DNA of 47,435 nucleotides from Pseudomonas sp. GL-B-19 (lineage in GTDB: Bacteria; Pseudomonadota; Gammaproteobacteria; Pseudomonadales; Pseudomonadaceae): contig NZ_JAHBDK010000044.1 of NCBI RefSeq assembly GCF_019956415.1, positions 1 through 47,435 of the forward strand, in the 5' to 3' direction. Positions within the stretch are counted from its first letter, which is position 1. Each line of letters begins with the position of its first letter. This document shows positions 23,446-31,554 of the stretch, piece by piece. Made by a program: the position numbers and the translations under genes. The notes beneath the pieces are model-generated. The model was not told where the DNA came from. It ran no database searches and worked only from the letters and a program-made list of their open reading frames with translations.

Positions 23446-24152
23446 ACGCAGCGAAACGAAAACTATCGACCCCTGGCGATATCAAGTTCAACAAACTTGC
23501 CGTGAGCAAACTGACTGCTCATGCCTACGCGATCAACACTGATCGCGAGCTGAAAGTCGGCGAACTGTTCAACCTGGAAGGCCCCCCTTCCGGCCCGACA
23601 AACTACCGAGGTGTCGATCAAAGTTATGTGGGGGCGAAAAGCCCGGAACACTATTTGGAATTTGGCAGCTACAGAATCGAAAACGCCGGCATTTTTCTGG
23701 AAGACCTGGCCGAACGCTACGCTGCAACGAAAACTGACGCACTGCGACAGATACATATTGCCCCCGAATCACTGCGCGCCCATCCGACGCTCAGCAGAAC
23801 ACGCGAGCAAGCGTACGAACTGCAACAACCGGTCAAATACCTCATCGCCAAACATATCGAGGCCAGCAACGGGATTATCCCCGCATTTGCTGGCGGCCCC
23901 GGGGCTCATGCCGAAGTCCGGGCACTGAACTCAATCGTAGCGCTCTATCCGGATTCAACGGAAAGGCTACTCAGCGAGACCACCATTTTCACAGACACCT
24001 TGCGACGAGGAGATGCACCGCAAGACTTCGTTGCCTGTTGCAACTGCGGCGGCATCATCCCCGACGAAGTCATCCTCCCGACCGGACGTAACCCCAGAAA
24101 CTACGTGGCGTTCAATGACTTCGTCAGTCAGTTGAACAGCAGGGCTCCTTGA
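23442..24152 (+). CDS. YwqJ-like nucleic-acid/nucleotide deaminase toxin (236 aa)
   Basis: C-terminal ~110 residues match the YwqJ-type deaminase fold of polymorphic toxins: zinc-site HAE at 156-158 (GAHAEVRALNSI) and CxxC at 199-202 (FVACCNCGGII), followed by ILPTGR. These are the residues that bind zinc and carry out base deamination. Residues 1-120 match nothing I recognise and may be a trafficking or binding part. The ATG overlaps the stop of the TcA-like gene by 4 nt with no clear Shine-Dalgarno, so translation probably depends on coupling. No immunity gene follows: after the stop come a glyoxalase remnant and a REPIN. That fits a toxin aimed at eukaryotic cells, or a remnant whose partner is lost. 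Confidence 0.75.
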   Translation: MNAAKRKLSTPGDIKFNKLAVSKLTAHAYAINTDRELKVGELFNLEGPPSGPTNYRGVDQSYVGAKSPEHYLEFGSYRIENAGIFLEDLAERYAATKTDALRQIHIAPESLRAHPTLSRTREQAYELQQPVKYLIAKHIEASNGIIPAFAGGPGAHAEVRALNSIVALYPDSTERLLSETTIFTDTLRRGDAPQDFVACCNCGGIIPDEVILPTGRNPRNYVAFNDFVSQLNSRAP

Positions 24153-24187
24153 AAATAGCGAGTCCTGCTGCCGCCACTTTCCGAGGC

Positions 24188-24230
24188 TGCCAGTTGATCC
24201 GGAAACCCAGGAAGTCGACGTCGCCAGACT
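24188..24230 (-). pseudogene. Fragment of a glyoxalase-fold gene
   Basis: A 34-nt block at 24188-24221 matches 30 of 34 positions of the intact glyoxalase gene (25476-25509) on the same strand. It translates as VDFLGFRINWQPR against VDFLGFKIDWQHR in the intact protein, and the similarity ends abruptly on both sides. The replacement substitutions suggest decay from a paralogue rather than a recent copy. Confidence 0.6.
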
Positions 24231-24255
24231 CACCGGAGGTGACTGCACTGGCCTC

Positions 24256-24350
24256 TTCGCGAGCAGGCTCGCTCCCACAGTGGATCTTCATTGGCCGCCA
24301 ATTTTGTGAACCACACAAAACCCCTGTGGGAGCGAGCCTGCTCGCGAAGG
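24256..24350. repeat. REPIN downstream of the deaminase gene
   Basis: Inverted pair of the main REP class at 24256-24280 and 24324-24350. It lies between the glyoxalase fragment and the second leader RNA. The stretch 24351-24508 has no supported feature; its last ~20 nt still resemble the sequence ahead of hairpin H1 in the first leader copy. Confidence 0.9.
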
Positions 24351-24508
24351 CGTCAGTCGCGACAGCACAGTAAACGTCTTTCATTGCAGCTGTTTAAAGA
24401 CACTCGACGTTACGCGACAACGCCCACAAATCCTTGCGCCGCTGCCTACGACTGCGCCAGAATCCGCCGGCTTGTGCGCTCGGGGGCTGCTCGGTAACTT
24501 GGATCGCG

Positions 24509-24691
24509 TCACTGATTCCCAGTGATCGGGTTTAGCAGCCCGGATAGTTGTCCGGCCGTACGAGTCTCATCCAGTCAGGCATTTGCCTGCGCTTGATGGT
24601 GGCTGTGCGCATGGCACCTTCGGGTGCGCCGGGTTTGGGTGACTACCGGTCTGCTAACTTGCGCACAGCTGCCACCCTTTCGTTTAGCAGC
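24509..24691 (+). ncRNA. Structured leader RNA, copy 2 (upstream of DUF6124-like gene)
   Basis: Same architecture as the element at 144-335. H1: TCACTG (24509-24514) with CAGTGA (24520-24525). S1: TTTAGCAG (24531-24538). P0: CAGGC/GCCTG (24576-24580 with 24585-24589). P1: 15 bp, 24597-24611 with 24660-24674. P2: 24614-24618 with 24623-24627, UUCG loop. P3: 24628-24632 with 24646-24650. S2: CTGCTAA (24651-24657). S3: TTTAGCAG (24683-24690). Relative to copy 1, S2 changes from CTGTCAA and both S1 and S3 change from TTTGACAG, keeping all seven pairs; P1 swaps G-C for A-U at its inner end and H1 swaps G-C for A-U. The ribosome site of the gene at 24727 lies about 22 nt after S3. Confidence 0.8.
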
Positions 24692-24726
24692 GAGATGGAC
24701 GCAGCCTTACTAGAGGTTAGTCCCCC

Positions 24727-25092
24727 ATGGTCAAAGTTACGCCAAACCCACCGGACACCGATCCGGCATCCCCCTACGAAACACCTGAATCAAAGAAATT
24801 CCACGAAGCCGCCGAACGCGCCCTCAACCACTATCTAGGTCCTCCGGCCGCCCACATCATGTCCAAACCCTACCAACCCAACCGCCTCTACATGGCCAAC
24901 CCGGCGTCCGGCACCGAACCCTTGCTGACCGACGCCTGTGAAACCCTGGGCTCAGCCACCGTCATGCTCAACGACTTCGCCGCCTTGCTCGAAGGCTCGC
25001 ACCGCAAAACCGTGCAAGGTATCGCCCAAGTGGTCATGGTGGCGGAAATGGCGGTCAATCAAGTGTTGGATAAATTAGTGCCCACGGAGTGA
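24727..25092 (+). CDS. DUF6124-like small protein, copy 2 (121 aa)
   Basis: Paralogue of the protein at 378, sharing the TPNPP start, DACETL, VMLNDFAALLEGSHRK and AEMAVNQVLDKL, with little similarity between these anchors. Unknown function; small, soluble, helical C-terminal half. The ATG at 24727 is preceded by AGAGG 10 nt upstream. It has its own leader RNA copy, unlike copy 1 has no downstream partner gene, and ends 49 nt before a strong terminator. The pairing of the same leader with two diverged paralogues argues that leader and protein evolve as a unit. Confidence 0.75.
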   Translation: MVKVTPNPPDTDPASPYETPESKKFHEAAERALNHYLGPPAAHIMSKPYQPNRLYMANPASGTEPLLTDACETLGSATVMLNDFAALLEGSHRKTVQGIAQVVMVAEMAVNQVLDKLVPTE

Positions 25093-25141
25093 TCAATACG
25101 GCGAGGCGCTTACCACATTGACCGCCGATCCCGGAACGAAA

Positions 25142-25186
25142 AAGCCCGCTGCCAAACCGTAATGGTTTGGCAGCGGGCTTCTTTGC
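25142..25186. terminator. Bidirectional terminator
   Basis: A perfect 17-bp stem (25142-25158 with 25164-25180) with GTAAT loop. T-rich sequence follows on the plus strand (CTTTGCGTTT) and AAAA precedes it, giving a T run on the minus strand, so it can serve both the DUF6124-like gene and the convergent glyoxalase gene. Confidence 0.9.
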
Positions 25187-25204
25187 GTTTAGGGCGCTTT
25201 CAGC

Positions 25205-25573
25205 TCAAAGGCTGATCGCGTTGGTGAACACCAACCGATTGCCGAACGGATCAGCGATGGTCATGTCCTGGCTGCCCCACGGCATGGCCTGAATCTGTGG
25301 GTGGGAAAAGGTGTATTGCTTGGCCAGCAGTTGTTGCTGGAAGACTTCCAGTTCATCGGTCTCGATGCGCAGGGCCGAACCCGGCGTGGCGTCGCCGTGG
25401 TGCTCAGACAGGTGCAGCACACATTCGCCACGGGAGACTTGCAGGTACAGCGGGAAATTCGCTTCGAAGCGATGTTGCCAGTCGATCTTGAAGCCCAGGA
25501 AGTCGACGTAGAATTCCAACGCCTTGGCTTCATCGAAAATCCGCAGGATCGGGGTGGTTTTACCGAAACTCAT
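25205..25573 (-). CDS. Glyoxalase/bleomycin-resistance superfamily protein (122 aa)
   Basis: Single-domain vicinal-oxygen-chelate protein. It has the paired beta-alpha-beta-beta-beta pattern: PILRIFDEAKALEFYVDFLG at the start, LYLQVSRGECVLHLSEH in the first module, and TIADPFGNRLVFTN at the end. Relatives are metal-dependent lyases, dioxygenases or drug-binding resistance proteins, and the substrate cannot be deduced. I use the ATG at 25573 (GGGAG 7 nt upstream) rather than the frame start at 25600. A decayed piece of a related gene lies at 24188-24230. Confidence 0.85.
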   Translation of the reverse strand: MSFGKTTPILRIFDEAKALEFYVDFLGFKIDWQHRFEANFPLYLQVSRGECVLHLSEHHGDATPGSALRIETDELEVFQQQLLAKQYTFSHPQIQAMPWGSQDMTIADPFGNRLVFTNAISL

Positions 25574-25693
25574 GCAGTTACTCCCTGACTGAAAAGACAC
25601 CCATTGTAGCTGGGCCGATTGTCAGCGCTTCGGCTTGGGGGTGGCTTTCTTTAATTGCAATGTGCCGCTAGTGTGACGAATCACTAACAATGC

Positions 25694-27151
25694 TCACTGA
25701 AACCCGTCACGCAGATCCCCTTCCCGCGCCAGAAACCGCCCTTCCCTTTTACCGTTCGCCTGCCCTTCGCTGTAACTCAACACGCCGTTGACCCACACGC
25801 CGTCGATCCCTTCTGCCGCCCGTTGCGGATCGTTGAAGTCCGCCACGTCGCGAATGGTCACTGGATTGAACAACACCAGATCAGCCCAATGCCCTTCACG
25901 GATTTCGCCGCGCTCCTTCAAGCCAAACCGCGCCGCCGACAGCCCGGTCATTTTGTGTACCGCGGTGTGCAGCGCAAACAACCCGACATCGCGACTGAAA
26001 TGTCCGAGCACCCGTGGGAATGCGCCCCACAAGCGTGGATGCGGGAATGGGTCTTCCGGCAATCCGTCAGAGCCGACCATCGATAGCGGATGCGCGAGGA
26101 TTCTTCGCACGTCTGCCTCGTCCATTCCGTAGTACACCGCGCCAGCCGGTTGCAGCTGTCGAGCGGCGTCGAGCAACGGCACGCCCCACTCGGCGGCGAT
26201 GTCCATCAGGTCGCGACCGCTCATCTGCGGGTGCGGCGTGGACCAGGTGATGGTGATGCGATGAGCGTCGGTGACTTGCTTGAGGTCGAGCGTCGAAGAG
26301 CTCGCCGCGTAGGGATAACAATCGCAGCCCACCGGATGGGTTTTCGCCGCGTGTTCAAGGGACGCCAGCAGTTGCGGACTGCGTCCCCAGTTACCGGCGC
26401 CCGCGCATTTGAGGTGGGAAATGATGACCGGGGATTTCGCATGACGACCGATCTGAAAAGCCTCGTCCATCGCCTCCAGCACCGGCTCGAATTCACTGCG
26501 CAAATGAGTGGTGTACACCGCGCCGAATGCGCTCAGCTCTTCAGTCAGTTGCATCACTTCATCGGTAGACGCTGAGAACGCGCTGGCGTACGCCAGGCCT
26601 GTGGATAAACCCAACGCGCCGGCCTCAAGGCTTTCGCGCAGTTGCTCGCGCATCGCGCTGATTTCGTCCGGCGTAGCGGTGCGAAACAGGTCATCGAGGT
26701 GATTGCTGCGAAGGGCGGTGTGGCCGACCAGTGCGGCGACGTTCAGTGTGGTATTCGCCGCTTCGACCGCCGCGCGGTAGTCGCGGAACGTCGGATAAAC
26801 AAACGCCGCAGCAGTGCCGAGCAGGTTCATCGGGTCCGGTGGATTGCCCTTCAAACTCACCGGCGAAGCACTGATACCGCAGTTGCCGACGATCACCGTG
26901 GTCACGCCTTGGCTGAGTTTGGGCAGCATCTCTGGCTGGCGGATCACCACGGTGTCGTCATGGGTGTGCACGTCGATGAAACCCGGCGCCATCACGCGAC
27001 CGGCGGCGTCGATTTCTTCGCTGGCAGTGGCGTCGTGCAAGTCGCCGATGCGCTCGATGTGGCCGTTCAGGATCGCCACGTCGGCGGGGTAGCCGGGGCG
27101 GTTGCTGCCGTCGATGATCAGGGCGTTGCGAATCAACGTGTCGTACTTCAT
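25694..27151 (-). CDS. D-aminoacylase / N-acyl-D-amino-acid deacylase (485 aa)
   Basis: Amidohydrolase-superfamily enzyme that releases D-amino acids from N-acyl-D-amino acids. The metal-site motif GFIDVHTHDD is at about 57-66, with TTVIVGNCGISASP following (the Cys of this family), then THLRSE, SHLKCAG and the late VGSDGLP (metal Asp) and HPRLWGAFPRVLG. Length fits the family (480-490). It is a single-gene unit 46 nt downstream of the SulP transporter gene on the same strand, so co-transcription is possible but no functional link is evident. Confidence 0.9.
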   Translation of the reverse strand: MKYDTLIRNALIIDGSNRPGYPADVAILNGHIERIGDLHDATASEEIDAAGRVMAPGFIDVHTHDDTVVIRQPEMLPKLSQGVTTVIVGNCGISASPVSLKGNPPDPMNLLGTAAAFVYPTFRDYRAAVEAANTTLNVAALVGHTALRSNHLDDLFRTATPDEISAMREQLRESLEAGALGLSTGLAYASAFSASTDEVMQLTEELSAFGAVYTTHLRSEFEPVLEAMDEAFQIGRHAKSPVIISHLKCAGAGNWGRSPQLLASLEHAAKTHPVGCDCYPYAASSSTLDLKQVTDAHRITITWSTPHPQMSGRDLMDIAAEWGVPLLDAARQLQPAGAVYYGMDEADVRRILAHPLSMVGSDGLPEDPFPHPRLWGAFPRVLGHFSRDVGLFALHTAVHKMTGLSAARFGLKERGEIREGHWADLVLFNPVTIRDVADFNDPQRAAEGIDGVWVNGVLSYSEGQANGKREGRFLAREGDLRDGFQ

Positions 27152-27197
27152 GTCAGTCTCCCAGCGGCAGGTAATCGTCCACCTGCCGAGTTCACTC

Positions 27198-28643
27198 TCA
27201 GTCGTGATTCACGCGCGCACGTTTCAGCAGTTTCTTGCAGCGCTCCGACAAGTGCAGCACCCGCAGGTGCTTGCCGGCCTTGGCGTAGCGTTCGCGCAGC
27301 GCATTCAGCGCAGCAATGGCCGAGTAATCGACGAAGCTCAAATGATGGCAATCCAGCGTCACCAGGGCAGGATCATTGGCTGGGTCGAATTGATTCAGGA
27401 AGGGTGTCGTCGAGGCAAAGAATAGCGTGCCATGCACCCGATAGAGCTTGCTGCCGTCGGTTTCCAGATGACTGTCGGCGTAAAGCTGCCGGGCCTGCTG
27501 CCAGGCAAAGTTGAGCGCCGCGATGATGATTCCGCACAGCACCGCAGTGGCCAGATCGGTGAACACGGTAATCACCGTCACGGCAATGATCACCAACACG
27601 TCGTTCAAAGGCACTTTGTTCAATACCCGAAGCGAGGCCCAGGCGAATGTTTGCTGTGACACCACAAACATCACCCCGACCAGCGCCGCCAGCGGGATGC
27701 GCTCAATCAGCGGCGAAATAAACAGAATGAACAACAGAATCATCACCCCGGCCACCACCCCGGACAACCGTCCGCGCCCACCGGAACTGAGGTTTATCAT
27801 CGTCTGACCGATCATCGCGCAACCGCCCATGCCACCGAACACGCCAGAGACCATATTTGCTGCACCCAGCGCCACGCATTCGCGATCCGGGAAGCCACGG
27901 CTCTCGGTGATTTCGTCGGTCAGGTTCAGGGTCAGCAAGGTCTCCAGCAGACCGACAAGCGCCATCAAAATCGCGTAAGGAGCAATGATGCGCAGGGTTT
28001 CGAGACTCCAGGGAATGTCTGGCAATGCAAACGTCGGCAAGCCACCGGCAATGTGCGCCATATCGCCCAATGTACGGGTCGGCAAGCCCAGCAGATACAC
28101 TGCCAGGCCCACGCCAAGGATCGCCACCAGTGCCGGCGGTACGGCACGCGTCAGGCGCGGCAATAGGTAAACAATGGCCATGGTGACGGCCACCAGCCCC
28201 GTCATCATGTACAACGGCGTACCACTGAGCCAGGTGTCACCGCTCTTGAAATGCTCCAACTGCGCCAAGGCGATGATGATCGCCAGGCCGTTGACGAAAC
28301 CGAGCATCACCGGATGCGGGACCATGCGCACCAGCTTGCCCAGCTTGAGCAAGCCGAACGCCAGCATGATCAACCCGCCGAGCAACACGGTCGCCAGCAA
28401 ATACTGCACGCCGTGTTGCACCACCAGCGCGACGATCACCACGGCCATCGAACCGGCAGCGCCCGACACCATGCCCGGCCGCCCGCCGAACAGTGCGGTC
28501 AGGGTGCAAATGATGAACGCCCCGTAAAGCCCCATCAACGGATTGAGGTGGGCCACCAGCGCGAAGGCGATGCATTCGGGCAGCAGGGCAAAAGAGGTCG
28601 TAAGCCCGGCCAGGACATCGGCTCTTAGGCGTTTTGGTTTCAT
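27198..28643 (-). CDS. SulP-family anion transporter with STAS domain (481 aa)
   Basis: Inner-membrane secondary transporter of the SulP/SLC26 family (sulfate, bicarbonate or other anions; exact substrate unknown). About ten to twelve hydrophobic segments fill residues 10-380, including family landmarks PECIAFALVAHLNPLMGLYGA and GVFGGMGGCAMIGQTMINLSSGG (each a stretch of the first and middle membrane regions). A C-terminal cytoplasmic STAS domain starts near residue 395 (LYRVHGTLFFAS, then LVTLDCHHLSFVDYSAIAAL). The Shine-Dalgarno is weak. No carbonic anhydrase gene accompanies it. Confidence 0.9.
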   Translation of the reverse strand: MKPKRLRADVLAGLTTSFALLPECIAFALVAHLNPLMGLYGAFIICTLTALFGGRPGMVSGAAGSMAVVIVALVVQHGVQYLLATVLLGGLIMLAFGLLKLGKLVRMVPHPVMLGFVNGLAIIIALAQLEHFKSGDTWLSGTPLYMMTGLVAVTMAIVYLLPRLTRAVPPALVAILGVGLAVYLLGLPTRTLGDMAHIAGGLPTFALPDIPWSLETLRIIAPYAILMALVGLLETLLTLNLTDEITESRGFPDRECVALGAANMVSGVFGGMGGCAMIGQTMINLSSGGRGRLSGVVAGVMILLFILFISPLIERIPLAALVGVMFVVSQQTFAWASLRVLNKVPLNDVLVIIAVTVITVFTDLATAVLCGIIIAALNFAWQQARQLYADSHLETDGSKLYRVHGTLFFASTTPFLNQFDPANDPALVTLDCHHLSFVDYSAIAALNALRERYAKAGKHLRVLHLSERCKKLLKRARVNHD

Positions 28644-28734
28644 GGGATTTGCACGCAGGAAGTAGCAGGAAAAGAGGGGGGGATGTTACGGAATTGAGGC
28701 CGGCCCGGCCAGTTGTTGGGCTGCTGAAAACGCC

Positions 28735-28809
28735 ATCGCGAGCAGGCTCACTCCTACAGGGATCTGCGTCGTTCACAGATCCCTTGTGGGAGCGTGGCTT
28801 GCCCGCGAT
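28735..28809. repeat. Degenerate REPIN
   Basis: Inverted pair of the main REP class with substitutions in both arms (GGCTCACTCCTAC on the left, GTGGGAGCGTGGCTTGCCCGC on the right, each shorter than the consensus match). Between them AGGGATCTG pairs with CAGATCCCT, extending the hairpin. It lies upstream of the SulP gene. Confidence 0.8.
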
Positions 28810-28835
28810 GAACGATGACGCAGTTTAAGGCGAAC

Positions 28836-29729
28836 TCAAACCATCTCGTCCCGAATCCACTCAATCACCGACACCCGCTTCGGCACCCAACCGAGCAATT
28901 CACGCGCCTTTTTCCCGCGCACCCGACTGTTGGAACCCAAACCATAGTTGGCCATTTCATACCCCCACTCGGCTTCGGCGTCTTTCAACGGCCAGTCTTG
29001 CGGCGCACCCAACGCCAGCGCTTGAGCAATGGCAGTGGTCATGTCGATGAACGACGCTTCACCGCTTTCGACGAAGTAGAACGTGCCCGGTACGTTTTTG
29101 GTCAGCGCCAGCAGGTACAGGGACACCACGTCTTCGATATGCACGTTGGACCAGATGTTCTGCCCCGGGCCGACATGCCGGACCACGCCACTTTTACGTG
29201 CCTGCTTCACCAAGCGGGGCAGTTGCACGCTATCGCGGTTGACGCCCAGGCTGTGGCCGTAGATCAACGTGTTGCAGATCACGGCCGAGTTCACGCCGTC
29301 CTGTGCTGCAGCGAGGATCAGGTTGTCGATGGCCACGCGAGCGGCCTTGTCGACAGTCGGTTCCGGCAGCTTGTCTTCGAAGTAGATGACGTCACTGGAA
29401 TGGCCGCCCGAGGCATCACCGACAATGCTCGAACCGCTGGTGTGCAGGAACACTTTGTTGGAGCCGCGCAAGGCGTCGAGCAAGGCTTGCACCGCGCCAC
29501 GATGGTCGCTGCTGGCGGCGTTGATTACGGCGTCGGCAGCGCGGGCCTGTTCGGCGAGCAGTGCGCTGTCGTCAAGCGTGCCGATCACCGCAGTGATGCC
29601 CAACGCGCTCAGTTCATTGGCTTGTTCCTGGCTGCGAACGAGACCGGTGACCTTGTGGCCAGCCCGGATCAGGCCGGTGGCGATGGAGCCGCCGATAAAA
29701 CCGGCGGCGCCGGTGACAAATACGTTCAT
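28836..29729 (-). CDS. NAD-dependent epimerase/dehydratase (297 aa)
   Basis: Extended short-chain dehydrogenase/reductase with the Rossmann loop GAAGFIGG at 7-14 and segments typical of epimerases (ADAVINAASSDHRGA, FLHTSGSSIVGD, NTLIYGHSLG). Substrate unknown. I use the ATG at 29729 with AGGGAA upstream; the longer frame has no support. It lies 103 nt downstream of a LysR-type gene on the same strand. Confidence 0.85.
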   Translation of the reverse strand: MNVFVTGAAGFIGGSIATGLIRAGHKVTGLVRSQEQANELSALGITAVIGTLDDSALLAEQARAADAVINAASSDHRGAVQALLDALRGSNKVFLHTSGSSIVGDASGGHSSDVIYFEDKLPEPTVDKAARVAIDNLILAAAQDGVNSAVICNTLIYGHSLGVNRDSVQLPRLVKQARKSGVVRHVGPGQNIWSNVHIEDVVSLYLLALTKNVPGTFYFVESGEASFIDMTTAIAQALALGAPQDWPLKDAEAEWGYEMANYGLGSNSRVRGKKARELLGWVPKRVSVIEWIRDEMV

Positions 29730-29832
29730 GGAAAAATTCCCTGCGTGAATAAGTGATGCAACGAGTATCGAGGAGTGATCACTGACGAAAAATCCCCTCT
29801 GAACCAATTCACTCTTGCGCAGGGATCACGAA

Positions 29833-30744
29833 TCAGCCCTTGAAGTCTGAATTCGCATAAGCCGCCAACTTGCCCTGAATGAAGTCCAGAAAGCACTGAA
29901 TCCGCAGGGCCAGCTGCGAGTTACGGTAGTACACCGCGTTGATCGGCTGGCGATAACCGGTATTGAAATCCGCCAGCAGCACCTGCAAACGGCCGGCACG
30001 GATGTCGTCGATCGTCATGTAGTGCGACAGGCAGGCAATGCCCTGGCCTTCCAGCGCCAAGTGCCGGATGGTCTCGCCGCTGGAGGCATTGATCGACGCT
30101 TGAATCGGCCAGCGATCACCGTGCACATAAAGCAACGGCCATTGGTTTAGGCCTTCGTTATGGGTGAATCCCAGCAATGCGTGCTCACTTAAATCCGCAA
30201 CCGCCTGCGGCGTACCGTGTTGCTCAAGGTAGGCCGGACTGGCGACGATGTGCAGCGGGCTGCAACCCAAAGAGCGTGCATGCAGGGTCGAGTCGGAGAG
30301 CGTGCCAATGCGGATGGCGATGTCGGTGCTTTGCTCCAGCAGGTCGATTATCAAATCGTTGCTGTTGAGTTCCAGCTGGATGTCCGGGTAAAGCCTGCGG
30401 AATTCGTCGATGTAGGGCACGATGGCGTGCAGCATGAACGGTGAAGCGGCGTTGATCCGCAAGCGCCCGGACGGGGTTTGCTGGCGTGAGTTCAGGCGTT
30501 CTTCGAGTTCATCCATCTGATCGAGAATCCGCTTGGCGTGCTCGAAGAAGTACTTGCCCTCCTCGGTCAGGTCCATGCGCCGCGTGGTGCGGTTGATCAG
30601 CGTGGTATCGAGTTTCGCTTCCAGCCGTGACAGCGTGCGGCTGACCGCCGAAGGCGTTTGCCCGACCTGTTCGGCCGCAGCGGAAATCGACCCGCACTCA
30701 ATCACGCAGACGAATATCTGCAACTCATCGGATCTGGCTTTCAC
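29833..30744 (-). CDS. LysR-family transcriptional regulator (303 aa)
   Basis: LTTR with N-terminal winged helix-turn-helix (about 5-62: GSISAAAEQVGQTPSAVSRT, then LSRLEAKLDTTLINRTTRRM) and a C-terminal periplasmic-binding-like effector domain. It is of the PecT/DsdC-like group that regulates oxidoreductases by sequence look. The start is GTG (30744) with GAGGGG 5 nt upstream. It sits between the epimerase and MdaB genes, all on the minus strand, and could control either. Confidence 0.9.
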   Translation of the reverse strand: MKARSDELQIFVCVIECGSISAAAEQVGQTPSAVSRTLSRLEAKLDTTLINRTTRRMDLTEEGKYFFEHAKRILDQMDELEERLNSRQQTPSGRLRINAASPFMLHAIVPYIDEFRRLYPDIQLELNSNDLIIDLLEQSTDIAIRIGTLSDSTLHARSLGCSPLHIVASPAYLEQHGTPQAVADLSEHALLGFTHNEGLNQWPLLYVHGDRWPIQASINASSGETIRHLALEGQGIACLSHYMTIDDIRAGRLQVLLADFNTGYRQPINAVYYRNSQLALRIQCFLDFIQGKLAAYANSDFKG

Positions 30745-30802
30745 AACTGCCCCTCATTCAAAAACTGGCTTGATAGTAACTGGATGCGGGGCAAAAGGAA
30801 CC

Positions 30803-31393
30803 TCAAGCGGACAGGCCAAACACCTCGGTCAAATGCTGCTCATAACGCGCCACATCGGCTTCGATATTCGGGCGTTTCATCACGTCAACGCAGAGGAATG
30901 TCGGCAACCCGGTCATGCCGAGAAACTCGTTAGCCTTGTGGAACGGGAAGTACACCGCGTCTACGCCTTTGGCTTCGAAGAAGTCGGTCGGATCGTCGAA
31001 GGCTTGCTGCGGCGCGTTCCAGGTCAGCGACAACATGTACTGCTTGCCCTGCACCAGTCCGCCGCTGCCATATTTCTGTGAGGCGTCGGAACGGGTGCGG
31101 CCATCACTGCCGTAGAGACTGCCATGGCCTTCGGTGAAGACTTCGTCGATGTACTTTTTCACGGTCCATGGCGCGCCCATCCACCAGCCCGGCATTTGAT
31201 AGATGATCACGTCCGCCCAGAGAAATTTGGCGACTTCTTCGGCGACGTCGTATCCCTCGTCGATGAAAGTGGCTTTCACATCGAAGCCGCCGCGGTCCAG
31301 CACGCTCAGCGCGGCTTCATGCAGGGTGGTGTTGTAGCGGCCATCAGAGTGGGCGAATTTTTTGCCGCCATCGAGCAACAGGACTTTTTTCAT
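30803..31393 (-). CDS. mdaB: NADPH quinone reductase MdaB (196 aa)
   Basis: Flavodoxin-fold FAD quinone reductase that reduces quinones by two electrons, protecting against oxidative stress. It closely resembles E. coli MdaB: KKFAHSDGRYNTTL near the N-terminus, FLWADVIIYQMPGWWMGAPW and TVKKYIDEVFTEGHGSLYGS in the middle, KYGSGGLVQGKQYMLSLTWN, and PFHKANEFLGM. Length is the same (193 in E. coli). It is divergent from a YgiN-like monooxygenase gene across 161 nt (31394-31554), which must hold both promoters; I see no clear operator there. Confidence 0.95.
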   Translation of the reverse strand: MKKVLLLDGGKKFAHSDGRYNTTLHEAALSVLDRGGFDVKATFIDEGYDVAEEVAKFLWADVIIYQMPGWWMGAPWTVKKYIDEVFTEGHGSLYGSDGRTRSDASQKYGSGGLVQGKQYMLSLTWNAPQQAFDDPTDFFEAKGVDAVYFPFHKANEFLGMTGLPTFLCVDVMKRPNIEADVARYEQHLTEVFGLSA

Positions 31394-31554
31394 GAGAAAT
31401 CTCGGAAGGTCAGAAACTGGATGGCGGCAGGTTAGCGACTGGTCTCGCGCGGAATAAGCCTCGAATACACAAAACTCTTTTGATCAATACGCACGAATAG
31501 CCAAGTGATTGTTGCCATAAACTTGAGCCGATTCTTAACTTGAGGAGATTTCTG

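Noticed and set aside
23442..24152. Deaminase as an ordinary cytidine deaminase for nucleotide salvage
   Set aside because: The motif order and spacing (HAE then CxNC about 40 residues later) and the toxin neighbour fit the YwqJ toxin type better; salvage enzymes have PCxxC.
24531..24690. Integron attC-like recombination site
   Set aside because: The repeats do not fit the GTTRRRY core and its inverse, the element lies before rather than after the gene, and no integrase is nearby.
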